Origin: Amycolatopsis sp. MtRt-6
Lineage (GTDB): Bacteria; Actinomycetota; Actinomycetes; Mycobacteriales; Pseudonocardiaceae
Direction of reading: 5' to 3'
Length of the DNA stretch: 64,000 bases
NCBI RefSeq assembly: GCF_017308975.1
Contig: NZ_JADWPD010000018.1
Location: 62,001 to 126,000 of the forward strand
The notes beneath the pieces are model-generated. The model worked only from the letters and a program-made list of their open reading frames with translations, had not been told where the DNA came from and made no database searches. The translations under genes and the position numbers were made by a program. The first letter of the stretch is position 1. The number at the start of each line of letters is the position of its first letter. Positions 17,614 through 26,240 of this stretch are shown piece by piece.

Positions 17614-18800
17614 GCCGCTTCCGCACGCAGCTCGCCGGGGTCGCCTTCCTCGGCGTGCTCGTCCTGCTCGGATGGCTCGCCGTGGCCATCTACGACAAGG
17701 ACTTCGACGACGCCGAGCTGGTGACGCTGCGGGCGGACCGCGTCGGCAACCAGCTCGCGCCGACCGCGGAGGTCAAGGTCAGGGGTGTCCCGTTCGGGGA
17801 GGTCCGGGCGGTGCGCAGCACGCGCGCGGGCGCCGAGATCGACCTCGCGCTCGACCCGGCGAAGATCGGCCTGCTGCCGGGGAACGTGTCCGCGCGGCTG
17901 CTGCCGAAGACGGTGTTCGGCGAGCGGTACGTCAACCTCGTGCTGCCGGACAGTCCACAAGGGAAACTTCGCGGCGGCGCCGTGATCGCTCAGGACCGTT
18001 CGGCCAACGCCATCGAGCTGGAACGCGTGCTCGGCGACCTGCTGCCGCTGCTGCGCGCGGTCCAGCCGCAGAAGCTGAACAGCTCGCTGGGCGCGATCTC
18101 CCAAGCCCTCGACAACCGCGGAAAGCCGCTGGGCGAGAGCATCGTCCAGCTGCAGGACCTCCTCGGCCGGCTGAACCCGCTGATGCCGCAGTTCAAGGCC
18201 GACATCACCGGGCTGGCGAACACTGCCGACGTCTACACGGGAGCAGCACCGGACATCCTCCAGGCGCTGAGCGACCTGTCGACGACCGCGAGGACCATTG
18301 TGGACACCCGAGCCGACCTCGGCAACCTCTACACGAGCGTCACGAGCGCCACCGGGCACCTGAACGAGTTCCTGCGGAAGAACAAGGACAACCTCATCGG
18401 CGTCTCGGCGGCGAGCCGGCCGACGCTGGAGCTGCTGGCACGGTACTCACCGGAGTTCCCGTGCCTGTTCGACGCGGTCAACCGGCTCAAGCCGCTGATG
18501 GAGAAGGCCCTCGGCAAGGGCACGAACGAGCCCGGCCTGCACGTGACGCTCACCGTCCAGGACCCGCGCGAGAAGTACGTCCCCGGCCGCGACACCCCGC
18601 GGTTCGACGCCACTGGCGGCCCGAAGTGCTACGGCGGCGGCGCGGCGGCGGCCGCCGATGGTGACCTGGGGCCCGCGAATTCGCTCGGCGAACGGCGGCT
18701 GGTCGCGGAGCTGCTGCGTCCGGAGCTGGGTGACGTTCCGGACTGGAGCAGTGTCCTCATCGGACCGGCGTTGCGCGGGACGGAGGTGACCGTCCGATGA
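17610..18800 (+). CDS. mceA: Mce family protein, first of six (MceA position)
   Basis: Substrate-binding subunit of the Mce lipid transporter, 396 aa. One N-terminal membrane helix (about 9-27) anchors a periplasmic MlaD/Mce domain (about 38-115, with VKVRGVPFGEVRAV and FGERYVNLVLP). A long helical region follows, which in known Mce hexamers forms a tunnel. The C-terminal tail (from about 330) is glycine/alanine-rich. It overlaps yrbEB and mceB. Confidence 0.92.
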   Translation: MSRFRTQLAGVAFLGVLVLLGWLAVAIYDKDFDDAELVTLRADRVGNQLAPTAEVKVRGVPFGEVRAVRSTRAGAEIDLALDPAKIGLLPGNVSARLLPKTVFGERYVNLVLPDSPQGKLRGGAVIAQDRSANAIELERVLGDLLPLLRAVQPQKLNSSLGAISQALDNRGKPLGESIVQLQDLLGRLNPLMPQFKADITGLANTADVYTGAAPDILQALSDLSTTARTIVDTRADLGNLYTSVTSATGHLNEFLRKNKDNLIGVSAASRPTLELLARYSPEFPCLFDAVNRLKPLMEKALGKGTNEPGLHVTLTVQDPREKYVPGRDTPRFDATGGPKCYGGGAAAAADGDLGPANSLGERRLVAELLRPELGDVPDWSSVLIGPALRGTEVTVR

Positions 18801-19813
18801 GGAGCGTCGCCGGACCTGCCGTCAAGGGCCTCGTCTTCTTCCTGGTCACCGCGGCCGCGACCGCCGTGCTCGCGATCACGATCGCCAACTCGAACGTCGG
18901 CGCGACGATCGGCTACACCGCCCGCTTCACCGACGCGACCTCGGTCAACCCCGGCGACGAGGTGCGGATGGCCGGGGTCCGGATCGGCCAGGTGGACTCC
19001 GTGCGGGTCGTCGAACGCCGGCTCGCCGACGTCGGGTTCTCGGTCGGCCGCACGCACCGGCTCACGGCGTCGGCCTCGGTCACCATCCGCTACCGCAACC
19101 TGGTCGGCCAGCGGTACCTCGCGATCGACCCCGGCGCCACCGACACGTCACCGACGCTGGCCGAAGGCGCGCAGATCCCGCTCGAACGCACCAAGCCGGC
19201 ACTCGACCTGACCGCGCTGTTCAACGGCTTCAAGCCGCTCTTCCAGGCGCTGTCGCCGAACGACGTCAACCAGCTGTCGTTCGAAATCATCCAGGTCCTG
19301 CAGGGGGAGGGCAGCACGATCGAGAGCCTGCTGCGGCACACCGCGTCGCTCACCGCCACCCTCGCCGGGAAGGACGCGCTGATCGGCCAGGTGATCGGCA
19401 ACCTCAACACCGTGCTCGACACGCTGAACGCCCAGGGCGACCAGTTCGACACGCTCGTCGACACCACCGCCCAGCTGGTCACCGGCCTCGCGGCGGACGC
19501 CCAGCCGATCGGGCAGGCCATCGGCGGCCTCGGCGAGCTGACCACGGCGACCGCCGGGCTGCTCGAACAGGGCCGTCAGCCGCTCAAGGACAGCATCACC
19601 GCGCTCGGCGACCTGTCGAAGAACCTGGCCGGCAACACCCCGGTGTTCCAGCAGTTCCTCGACAACCTGCCGAAGAAGCTCGACCGGATCGGCACGCTCT
19701 TCTCCTACGGCTCGTGGGCCAACTTCTACCTGTGCGCGGTGGAGACCGACGCGAAACCGGCGCCGGGCGGCCCGCCCCCGGGCATTCCCGTGACGGCTGC
19801 GAGGTGCCGGTGA
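18797..19813 (+). CDS. mceB: Mce family protein (MceB position)
   Basis: Mce protein of 338 aa. An N-terminal membrane helix at about 9-30 is followed by an MlaD domain with VRMAGVRIGQVDSV and GQRYLAIDPG. A long helical repeat region (about 150-300) comes next, and a short C-terminal part has a conserved Cys (FYLCAVE). ATG 18797 overlaps the mceA stop. It is predicted to be one of six different subunits of the Mce tunnel. Confidence 0.92.
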   Translation: MRSVAGPAVKGLVFFLVTAAATAVLAITIANSNVGATIGYTARFTDATSVNPGDEVRMAGVRIGQVDSVRVVERRLADVGFSVGRTHRLTASASVTIRYRNLVGQRYLAIDPGATDTSPTLAEGAQIPLERTKPALDLTALFNGFKPLFQALSPNDVNQLSFEIIQVLQGEGSTIESLLRHTASLTATLAGKDALIGQVIGNLNTVLDTLNAQGDQFDTLVDTTAQLVTGLAADAQPIGQAIGGLGELTTATAGLLEQGRQPLKDSITALGDLSKNLAGNTPVFQQFLDNLPKKLDRIGTLFSYGSWANFYLCAVETDAKPAPGGPPPGIPVTAARCR

Positions 19814-20805
19814 AACCCTTCCGCAGCCGCAACCCGATCGCCGTCGGCGCGGCGACCGCACTGGTCATGGCCCTGGCCGGCAGTGCCACGTTCTTCTCCG
19901 ACGACCTGCCGCTCATCGGCGGCGGCACCACGTACAAGGCCGAGTTCCACGAGGCCGCCGGCCTGAAGCCGAACGACGAGGTCCGCGTCGCCGGCGTCAA
20001 GGTCGGCGAGGTCACCGACGTGCGGCTGGCCGGCGACCACGTCGAGGTGCTGTTCCGCGTCCGCGACACCTGGGTCGGCAACCGGACGACGGCGGCGATC
20101 AAGATCAAGACGCTGCTCGGTCAGAAGAACCTGGTGCTCGACCCGGTCGGCAACGCCGAACTCGACCCGGACCAGGCGATCCCGGCCGAGCGCACCAGCT
20201 CGCCCTACGACGTCACCACGGTGTTCAACGACCTGGCGAGCACGGTCGGGGCGATCGACACCGACCAGCTCGCGCAGGCGTTCCGCGTGCTGTCCGACAC
20301 GCTCGGCGCGTCGGCACCGAGCGACGTGCGCACCGCGTTCGAGGGCATCGCCGCCCTGTCGCAAACGCTGGCGTCCCGGGACGAGGAACTGGTCAAGCTG
20401 TTCCGGAACACCAACCAGGTCTCGAAGACGCTCGGCGAGCGCTCCGGCCAGATCCAGGCGCTGATCCGCGACGGCAACACGCTGCTCACCGAGCTGAACG
20501 CGCGCAAGGACGCCATCGCGAAGCTGTTCACCGGCATCAAGAACCTCTCGATCCAGCTGCGCGGGCTCGTCGCGGAGAACCAGAAGACACTCGGCCCGGC
20601 GCTCGACCAGCTCGACCGCGTGGCGACCGTGCTGCAGCGCAACCAGGGGAAGCTCGAAGACAGCCTCCGCCTGGCCGGGCCGTTCTACCGGCTGCTCGGC
20701 AACGCCGTCGGCAACGGCCGGTGGATCGACACCTACATCTGCGGGCTGATCCCGACCGGCAGCACCCCGGGCAGCTGCCGGCCACCGAAGAACGGGGGAC
20801 GCTGA
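19810..20805 (+). CDS. mceC: Mce family protein (MceC position)
   Basis: Mce protein of 331 aa with an N-terminal helix (about 9-27) and an MlaD domain (EVRVAGVKVGEVTDV, LGQKNLVLDP). The helical region has many evenly spaced Leu/Gln residues, and the tail reads YICGLIPTGS. GTG 19810 overlaps the mceB stop; GTG 19804, two codons earlier, is less likely. The stop shares one base with the mceD ATG. Confidence 0.92.
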   Translation: MKPFRSRNPIAVGAATALVMALAGSATFFSDDLPLIGGGTTYKAEFHEAAGLKPNDEVRVAGVKVGEVTDVRLAGDHVEVLFRVRDTWVGNRTTAAIKIKTLLGQKNLVLDPVGNAELDPDQAIPAERTSSPYDVTTVFNDLASTVGAIDTDQLAQAFRVLSDTLGASAPSDVRTAFEGIAALSQTLASRDEELVKLFRNTNQVSKTLGERSGQIQALIRDGNTLLTELNARKDAIAKLFTGIKNLSIQLRGLVAENQKTLGPALDQLDRVATVLQRNQGKLEDSLRLAGPFYRLLGNAVGNGRWIDTYICGLIPTGSTPGSCRPPKNGGR

Positions 20806-21803
20806 TGGCCCACCAGCTCACCGACCTGGGCGCGCGGGCACGCCGCCGGACACGGATGCGGGCGCTCACGCTCGGCGTCGTGCTCGCGCTCGGGGTCACG
20901 GCCGCCTGGCCGGTGGTGACCGCGCCGGCCGAGCGGACGCTGACCGCGTACTTCACCGCCGCCGTCGGCATCTACCCGAACTCGGACGTCCGCGTCCTCG
21001 GCGTCGCCATCGGCTCGGTGTCCGCAGTGGAGCCGAACGGCACCGACGTCAAGGTGACCATGACGCTGCGGCCCGGCGTGGCGCTGCCCGCGGACGCCGG
21101 GGCCGTCGTCATCACGCCGAGCCTGGTCGCCGACCGGTACGTGCAGCTCACGCCCGTCTACCGCGGCGGGCCGCAGCTGGCCGACGGCGCGTCGATCCCG
21201 CGGGAACGCACCGCGACGCCGGTCGAGGTCGACGACCTGCTGCACAGCCTCAACCAGTTGATGTCCGCGCTCGGGCCGCAGGGTGCCAACAAGGACGGCG
21301 CGGTCAGCGAGGTCCTGACCCGCTCGGCGGACTACCTGAACGGCACCGGGCAGACCATCGGCCAGGCGATCGAGAACCTCGGCGAGTTCGCGCGCACGGC
21401 GAGCGACTCGAAGGACGACCTGTTCGCGTCGGTCGACAACATCAGCAAGTTCACCGCGATGCTCGCCGCCAACGACGGCCAGGTCAAGCAGGCCATCTCG
21501 CAGATCGCGGCGCTGAGCGAGGTGCTGGCCGGCCAGCGCGACCAGTTCTCCGGCGCGTTGACCGAGCTGACCCAGGCGCTGAGCGTCGTGCAGGGGTTCA
21601 TCAAGGACAACCGCGGCAAGGTGCAGTCCGATGTGGACAAGCTGGCCGACGTCACGAAGGTGCTCGTGAACCAGAAGGACTCCCTCGCCGAAGCCCTCAC
21701 CGCGGCCCCGAACGCCCTGACGAACCTCCTGGGTGCCTACGACCAGGCGAACGGGACGATCGACGGCCGCGGCAACCTCCTCGAGTTCGCGGAGCCGAAA
21801 TGA
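20805..21803 (+). CDS. mceD: Mce family protein (MceD position)
   Basis: Mce protein of 332 aa. It has a basic N-terminus, a helix at about 20-38, an MlaD domain (VRVLGVAIGSVSAV, DRYVQLTPVY) and a long helical C-terminal half. The start is the ATG sharing its first base with the mceC stop. No lipobox is present. It is expected to act with the other Mce proteins in the envelope tunnel. Confidence 0.92.
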   Translation: MAHQLTDLGARARRRTRMRALTLGVVLALGVTAAWPVVTAPAERTLTAYFTAAVGIYPNSDVRVLGVAIGSVSAVEPNGTDVKVTMTLRPGVALPADAGAVVITPSLVADRYVQLTPVYRGGPQLADGASIPRERTATPVEVDDLLHSLNQLMSALGPQGANKDGAVSEVLTRSADYLNGTGQTIGQAIENLGEFARTASDSKDDLFASVDNISKFTAMLAANDGQVKQAISQIAALSEVLAGQRDQFSGALTELTQALSVVQGFIKDNRGKVQSDVDKLADVTKVLVNQKDSLAEALTAAPNALTNLLGAYDQANGTIDGRGNLLEFAEPK

Positions 21804-22771
21804 AGGCACTGGTCAAGCTCACCGCGGTGGTGGCCCTCGCGCTGGTCACCACCGGCTGCGGCAGCGGCGTGAGCGTCTACGACATCCCGCTGCCGGGCGG
21901 CGCCGCGCTCGGCGACCACCCGATCCACGTGACCGCGAGCTTCACGAACGTGCTGGACCTGGTGCCGCAGTCCGGGGTCAAGGTCAACGACGTCCCGGTC
22001 GGGCAGGTCGTCAAGGTCGAGCTGGCGCCCGGCGGGCACAGCGCGGTCGTCGAGCTGCTGCTCAACGGCGACGTCGACCTGCCGGGCAACGCCGTCGCCC
22101 GGCTGCGGCAGGCGAGCATCCTGGGTGAGAAGTTCGTCGAGCTGGCCCCGCCCGGCGACGCGACGCCGTCCGGCCGGCTGCTCGACGGTGCCACCATCCC
22201 GCTCGACCGGTCCACGTTGACGCCCGAGATCGAGGAGGTCTTCGGGGCGCTGTCCCTGCTGCTCAACGGCGGTGGCGTGGCGCAGGTGCAGAACATCAGC
22301 CGTGAGCTGAACGACGCCCTCGGCGGTCGCGAAACGGCGGCACGTTCGCTGTTGTCCGATCTGGACACCTTCGTGCGGGGGCTCGACGAGCACCGGAACG
22401 AGATCACCCGGGCCATCGAGAGCGTCGACAAGCTCGCGGCCACGCTGAACGCGCACACCGACCGGATCACGACCACGCTGAACGGCCTCACGCCCGGCAT
22501 CGGCGTCCTCAACCAGCAGCGGGAAGCGCTCGTCGGGATGCTCAAGTCCCTGGACGGGCTGACCTCGGTCGCCGTCGACACGGTGAACCGCAGCAAGGAC
22601 GACCTCGTCGCCGACCTGCGCGCACTGGAGCCGGTGCTGCGCCGGCTGGCCGACTCGGGCGACAAGCTGCCGAAGGCGATGGAGATGATCTTCACCTTCC
22701 CGTTCCCGGACGCCGCCCTGGACACCATCCGCGGCGACTACCTCAACGGGTTCCTGAAAGCGGGCCGCTGA
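21800..22771 (+). CDS. mceE: Mce family lipoprotein (MceE position, LprK-like)
   Basis: Lipid-anchored Mce subunit of 323 aa. The signal peptide ends in a clear lipobox, VTTGC at residues 17-21, as is normal for the fifth gene of mce operons. The MlaD domain carries VKVNDVPVGQVVKV and GEKFVELAPPG. A helical region follows to the end. It overlaps both neighbours. Confidence 0.93.
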   Translation: MKALVKLTAVVALALVTTGCGSGVSVYDIPLPGGAALGDHPIHVTASFTNVLDLVPQSGVKVNDVPVGQVVKVELAPGGHSAVVELLLNGDVDLPGNAVARLRQASILGEKFVELAPPGDATPSGRLLDGATIPLDRSTLTPEIEEVFGALSLLLNGGGVAQVQNISRELNDALGGRETAARSLLSDLDTFVRGLDEHRNEITRAIESVDKLAATLNAHTDRITTTLNGLTPGIGVLNQQREALVGMLKSLDGLTSVAVDTVNRSKDDLVADLRALEPVLRRLADSGDKLPKAMEMIFTFPFPDAALDTIRGDYLNGFLKAGR

Positions 22772-23877
22772 TGCTGACCCGGTTCGTGCGCGTGCAGGTG
22801 ACGGTCTTCGTCGTCATCGCGGTCGTCGGCGTGGCCTACGTCGGGGCCACCTACGCGGGCCTCGACAAGGTGTTCTTCGACCGCGGCTACACCGTGACGG
22901 CCCGGTTCCCGACCGGCGGCGGCATCTTCACGAACGCCGAGGTCACCTACCGCGGGGTGCCGATCGGCCGCGTCGGCGAGTTGCGGCTCACCCCGGCCGG
23001 GATGGAAGCCGACCTCGAGATCGATTCCGGCACCGCACCCGTCCCGGCCGACACCGAAGCCGTCGTCGCGGACCGGTCGGCCGTCGGCGAGCAGTACGTC
23101 GACCTGCGGCCGCGGGTGGACGGCGGCCCCAAGCTGCACGACGGCTCGGTCATCACCCAGGCCGACACGAAGATCCCGCTGCCGGTCGACGTCGTCTTGT
23201 CGACAGTGGACTCGTTCGCCAATTCGGTGCCCAAGCCCGCGCTGCGGACGGTCGTCGACGAGCTGTACAACGCGACGTCCGACGCCGGCCCGGCGCTGGA
23301 CCAGCTCGTCGGCCGCGGCATCGAGTTCGTGCAGGCGGCGAGCGCGCACGTCGCGCCGCTGACCCGGTTCGTCACCGACGCGCACACGGTGCTCGACACG
23401 CAGGTGCAGCAGGCCGGCGCGATCCGCGAGTTCGGCGCGAACGCGAAGCTGCTGGCCTCGACGTTGAAGCAGTCCGACGGCGACCTGCGCACGCTGATCC
23501 CGGCGGTGCCCGCGGCCGCGAACGAGGTCAGCGCGCTGCTCCGCGACGCCGGCCCGAACCTGGGCGTGCTGCTGGCGAACCTGCTGACCACCGCGGACGT
23601 GCTGGAAGCGCGGCAGGACGGGCTCCGTCAGCTGCTGATCACCGCGCCGCAGGCGGTCGCCGCGGCCGGCGCGATCGTGCGGCCCGACGGCGTCCACATC
23701 GGACTGTCGCTGACATTCTTCGACCCGCCGCCGTGCACCACCGGGTACCCGGCGCCGTACCGCGACGGCCTCGACACGTCGGTCCGCCCGCTGAACACGG
23801 CCGCGCGCTGTGCGCTGCCGAAGGGCGACCCGACGAACGTGCGCGGTTCGCAGAACGCACCGGGAGGACGGCCGTGA
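22771..23877 (+). CDS. mceF: Mce family protein (MceF position)
   Basis: Sixth Mce subunit, 368 aa. It has an N-terminal helix (about 9-28), an MlaD domain (EVTYRGVPIGRVGEL, GEQYVDLRP), a helical region, and a C-terminal part with PPCTTGYPAPYR and a second Cys in ARCALPKGD. The ATG uses the last base of the mceE stop. The set of six is complete and in standard order. Confidence 0.92.
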   Translation: MLTRFVRVQVTVFVVIAVVGVAYVGATYAGLDKVFFDRGYTVTARFPTGGGIFTNAEVTYRGVPIGRVGELRLTPAGMEADLEIDSGTAPVPADTEAVVADRSAVGEQYVDLRPRVDGGPKLHDGSVITQADTKIPLPVDVVLSTVDSFANSVPKPALRTVVDELYNATSDAGPALDQLVGRGIEFVQAASAHVAPLTRFVTDAHTVLDTQVQQAGAIREFGANAKLLASTLKQSDGDLRTLIPAVPAAANEVSALLRDAGPNLGVLLANLLTTADVLEARQDGLRQLLITAPQAVAAAGAIVRPDGVHIGLSLTFFDPPPCTTGYPAPYRDGLDTSVRPLNTAARCALPKGDPTNVRGSQNAPGGRP

Positions 23878-24371
23878 GGGTGCTTGCGTGGGTGGCCGCG
23901 GTCTTGGCGACCGTCGCGGCCGGCTGGTCGGGTTACACCTGGTGGCAGGCGGCACACGACGACGGCGTCGCCCGCGCGGTCGTCCGGGAAGAGGCGCTGC
24001 GGGCGGGCCGGACGGCGGTCGCCGGGCTGACCACTTTGGACTACCGGCAGGCCGCGCCCGGGTACCAGCACTGGCTGGACCTCTCCGGCGGCGCGTTGCA
24101 CGACGAGCTGGCGGCCGACCGGCAGGGGAGCCTCGACCGGATCGCCCAGGCGAAGACCGTCACCACCGGCAAGGTGACCGACGCGGCGGTGACCGAAGTG
24201 GACACCGGCGCGGGCACGGCGAAGCTGATCGCTTCGGTCGAGCTGGTGGTGGCCCCGGACGGCGGCGAGGCCGTGACGAAACGCAACCGGTTCCAGGCCG
24301 ACCTGACGCGCGGGCCGGGCGGCTGGCGCGTCACCGGCCTTGGGCAGGTTCCGGTAGGGGAGGCACCATGA
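23874..24371 (+). CDS. Mce-associated membrane protein 1
   Basis: A 165-residue protein with one N-terminal membrane helix (about 3-22) and an extracytoplasmic domain of alpha/beta type ending GGWRVTGLGQVPV. This is the usual shape of Mce-associated (Mas) proteins found after mceF. GTG 23874 overlaps the mceF stop. Mas proteins are thought to stabilise the Mce complex. Confidence 0.8.
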   Translation: MRVLAWVAAVLATVAAGWSGYTWWQAAHDDGVARAVVREEALRAGRTAVAGLTTLDYRQAAPGYQHWLDLSGGALHDELAADRQGSLDRIAQAKTVTTGKVTDAAVTEVDTGAGTAKLIASVELVVAPDGGEAVTKRNRFQADLTRGPGGWRVTGLGQVPVGEAP

Positions 24372-24973
24372 CGGTCCCGACGAAGAAGCGAGCGGTGAAG
24401 GTCGCCGGCCGCCACCACGGCTCTCGTGAGTGGCAATTAGGGTTAGAACCCGAATTACCACTCACGACGACCGGGCCACGGCGGCGGGCGACGGCGGTGC
24501 TCGCGGTCGTGGCCGTGCTGATGGCCGGTCTCGCGGTGTGGTTCACGCTCGAAGCGCGGAGCACGAACGCCGTCGTCGCGCACAACAGCGCGCTGTCCGA
24601 CGTGGCCGGCACCGCGGAGGCCGCGAAGCAGGTCAGTGCGGCGCTCGGCACGGTGTTTTCCTACCGCTACGACGATCCGGCGGCGAGTTCGCAGGCAGCC
24701 CGGGACGTCTTGACCGGGCCGGCGCTCGCGCAGTACGAGCAGCTCTTCGGGCAGGTCCGGAAGCTTGCCGTCGAGCAGAAGCTCGTGGTCACGTCCACCG
24801 CCGTCGCTTCGGGTGTGAAGCTCCTGGACGGCGACCGCGCGGCGCTGCTGGTGTTCCTCGACCAGACCGGCACCCGAGGCGACGGGCAGCGCAGCACCGG
24901 TGCCGCCCAGCTGAGCGTCACGGCCGAACGCGTCGCCGGGAAGTGGCGCGTCACCGGGATGGCCGCCGCCTGA
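24368..24973 (+). CDS. Mce-associated membrane protein 2 with repeat-encoded N-terminal insert
   Basis: A 201-residue Mas-type protein with one membrane helix at about 43-62 and a C-terminal domain ending KWRVTGMAAA, like its neighbour. The cytoplasmic tail of about 40 residues is longer than in Mas1. Its residues SREWQLGLEPELPLTT are encoded by a 44-base palindromic repeat (24424-24467) that leaves the frame open. It overlaps both neighbours in the operon. Confidence 0.8.
   Translation: MTVPTKKRAVKVAGRHHGSREWQLGLEPELPLTTTGPRRRATAVLAVVAVLMAGLAVWFTLEARSTNAVVAHNSALSDVAGTAEAAKQVSAALGTVFSYRYDDPAASSQAARDVLTGPALAQYEQLFGQVRKLAVEQKLVVTSTAVASGVKLLDGDRAALLVFLDQTGTRGDGQRSTGAAQLSVTAERVAGKWRVTGMAAA
24424..24467. 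repeat. Family C palindrome inside a coding region
   Basis: Inverted repeat with arms of 21 bases (24424-24444 and 24447-24467) and a 2-base loop. The arms match at all but two positions, reading CGTGAGTGG and AATT then GGGTT on one side and their complement on the other. Its AATT-containing arms stand out against the G+C-rich flanks. It is read through in frame in the second Mce-associated gene. It looks like a mobile palindromic element rather than native coding sequence. Confidence 0.8.
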
Positions 24974-26079
24974 TGGCCACGACCGGGCCGGTGGAGCGGG
25001 CGCTGTCACCGGGCGTCCCGTTCGCCACGTCGTCGTTCGAGGTGACGTGGCCGGAGGTGCCGCTGCCGCCGGTCGCCGCGCACGGGCCGGGCGCGTGGCT
25101 GCTGCTCACCGACGAGCACCCGGCGGCGCTCGGCCGGGCCGTCGCGCTGGCACTGGCGCTGGCCGCGGCGGGGGACGAGGCGCTTTCGCTGCCGCGCGAC
25201 GACCTCGACGAGCTGCCCGGGTTCCTGGCCGAACGGCCGGTGCGCGGGGTCGTCTTCCTCGCCGGGTCGCCGTACGCCTACCACGATCCGGAGGCCGCGC
25301 GGGAGCTGCTGCGCGCGCTGCTGTCGGTGGTCGCCCGGCTCGGTTCCGGCGTCCGGTTCCACGTGTGCACGCAGTCGGGCGGCGAGCCGGGGCTGGTGTT
25401 CCTGCGCGGGCTGGTGCGGGTGCTCGCGGTCGAGCGGCCGTCGCTGCGGGCAAGCCTGGTCGACTTCGACGCGCGGTCCGATGTGGACGTCCTGGTCCGC
25501 GAGCTGCGTTCGGACGCACCGGACGACGAAGTGCGCTGGCGGCACGACGTCCGCCACGCGGCCCGGCTGGCCCGCGTGCCGTTCGCCGTCGAGGTCCCGA
25601 CCGGGCCGGGCGCGTACGTCGTCACCGGCGGCCTGGGACCCGCGACCGCCCGGTGGCTGGCGGCCGCCGGAGCCACTCGGATCGTCCTTTGTGGACGCGA
25701 CGCCGTGGCGGACGCCGTGGTGGTCCCGGGGAACATCGCCGAGCCCGGCGTCGCGGAGCGGCTGGTGGCGGCCGCCACGGCGGGTGGCTTGCCGCTGCGG
25801 GGGATCGTGCACGCGCCCTTCTCCGACTGGCAGCGCGGAGTGCACGGCGCACGACGGCTGCACGAGGCAACCGCGGACTGCCCGCCGGACTGGTGGCTGC
25901 TGTGCACGTCGGCCACGGCGTTGTTCGGCGCCCCGGGCGGCATCACCCGCGCAACGGCGGACGCGTGGCTGGAAGCGTTCGCCGCCTGGCGCCGCACCCG
26001 CGGCCTCCCCGCGACGATCGTCCGGCTCGGCCCACCCCACCTGCCGGACCTCTCCCGCCCCTACTTCACGACCCTCTGA
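24973..26079 (+). CDS. Ketoreductase-like (PKS KR-domain) protein lacking the catalytic Tyr
   Basis: A 368-residue stand-alone protein with the two-part fold of polyketide-synthase ketoreductases. The N-terminal structural half includes RGLVRVLAVERPSL and LVDFDARSDVD. The C-terminal Rossmann half starts YVVTGGLGPATARWL. The nucleotide loop is shortened (TGGLG rather than TGGTGxLG). Where active KRs have GQANYAAANA it reads GGITRATADA, so the catalytic Tyr is Arg. The upstream Ser position is retained in LLCTSATALFG. It is probably not a reductase and may bind an acyl chain or a partner. It is the last gene of the mce operon, overlapping the previous stop. Confidence 0.75.
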   Translation: MATTGPVERALSPGVPFATSSFEVTWPEVPLPPVAAHGPGAWLLLTDEHPAALGRAVALALALAAAGDEALSLPRDDLDELPGFLAERPVRGVVFLAGSPYAYHDPEAARELLRALLSVVARLGSGVRFHVCTQSGGEPGLVFLRGLVRVLAVERPSLRASLVDFDARSDVDVLVRELRSDAPDDEVRWRHDVRHAARLARVPFAVEVPTGPGAYVVTGGLGPATARWLAAAGATRIVLCGRDAVADAVVVPGNIAEPGVAERLVAAATAGGLPLRGIVHAPFSDWQRGVHGARRLHEATADCPPDWWLLCTSATALFGAPGGITRATADAWLEAFAAWRRTRGLPATIVRLGPPHLPDLSRPYFTTL

Positions 26080-26081
26080 CC

Positions 26082-26226
26082 CGTGATGCCCCTCTGATCA
26101 CGCGTGATGCCTCTCTGATCACACGAGATGCCCCTTCCCGCACACCGGCTGCCCGGGCGGGAAGGGGCATCATCCGTGATTGAGCGGGCATCACGCGTGA
26201 TTGAAGGGGCATCACACGTGATTGGG
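26082..26226. repeat. Family A intergenic palindromic repeat array (second copy)
   Basis: Six degenerate units of the same sequence as at 11591. Three read inverted (26082, 26103, 26122) and three forward (26161-26222), around a central region containing GGGAAGGGGCATCA and its complement. It lies between the last mce-operon gene and a convergent PucR gene. Bidirectional termination is the likely role. Confidence 0.8.
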
Positions 26227-26240
26227 GAGTCGACACGGCG

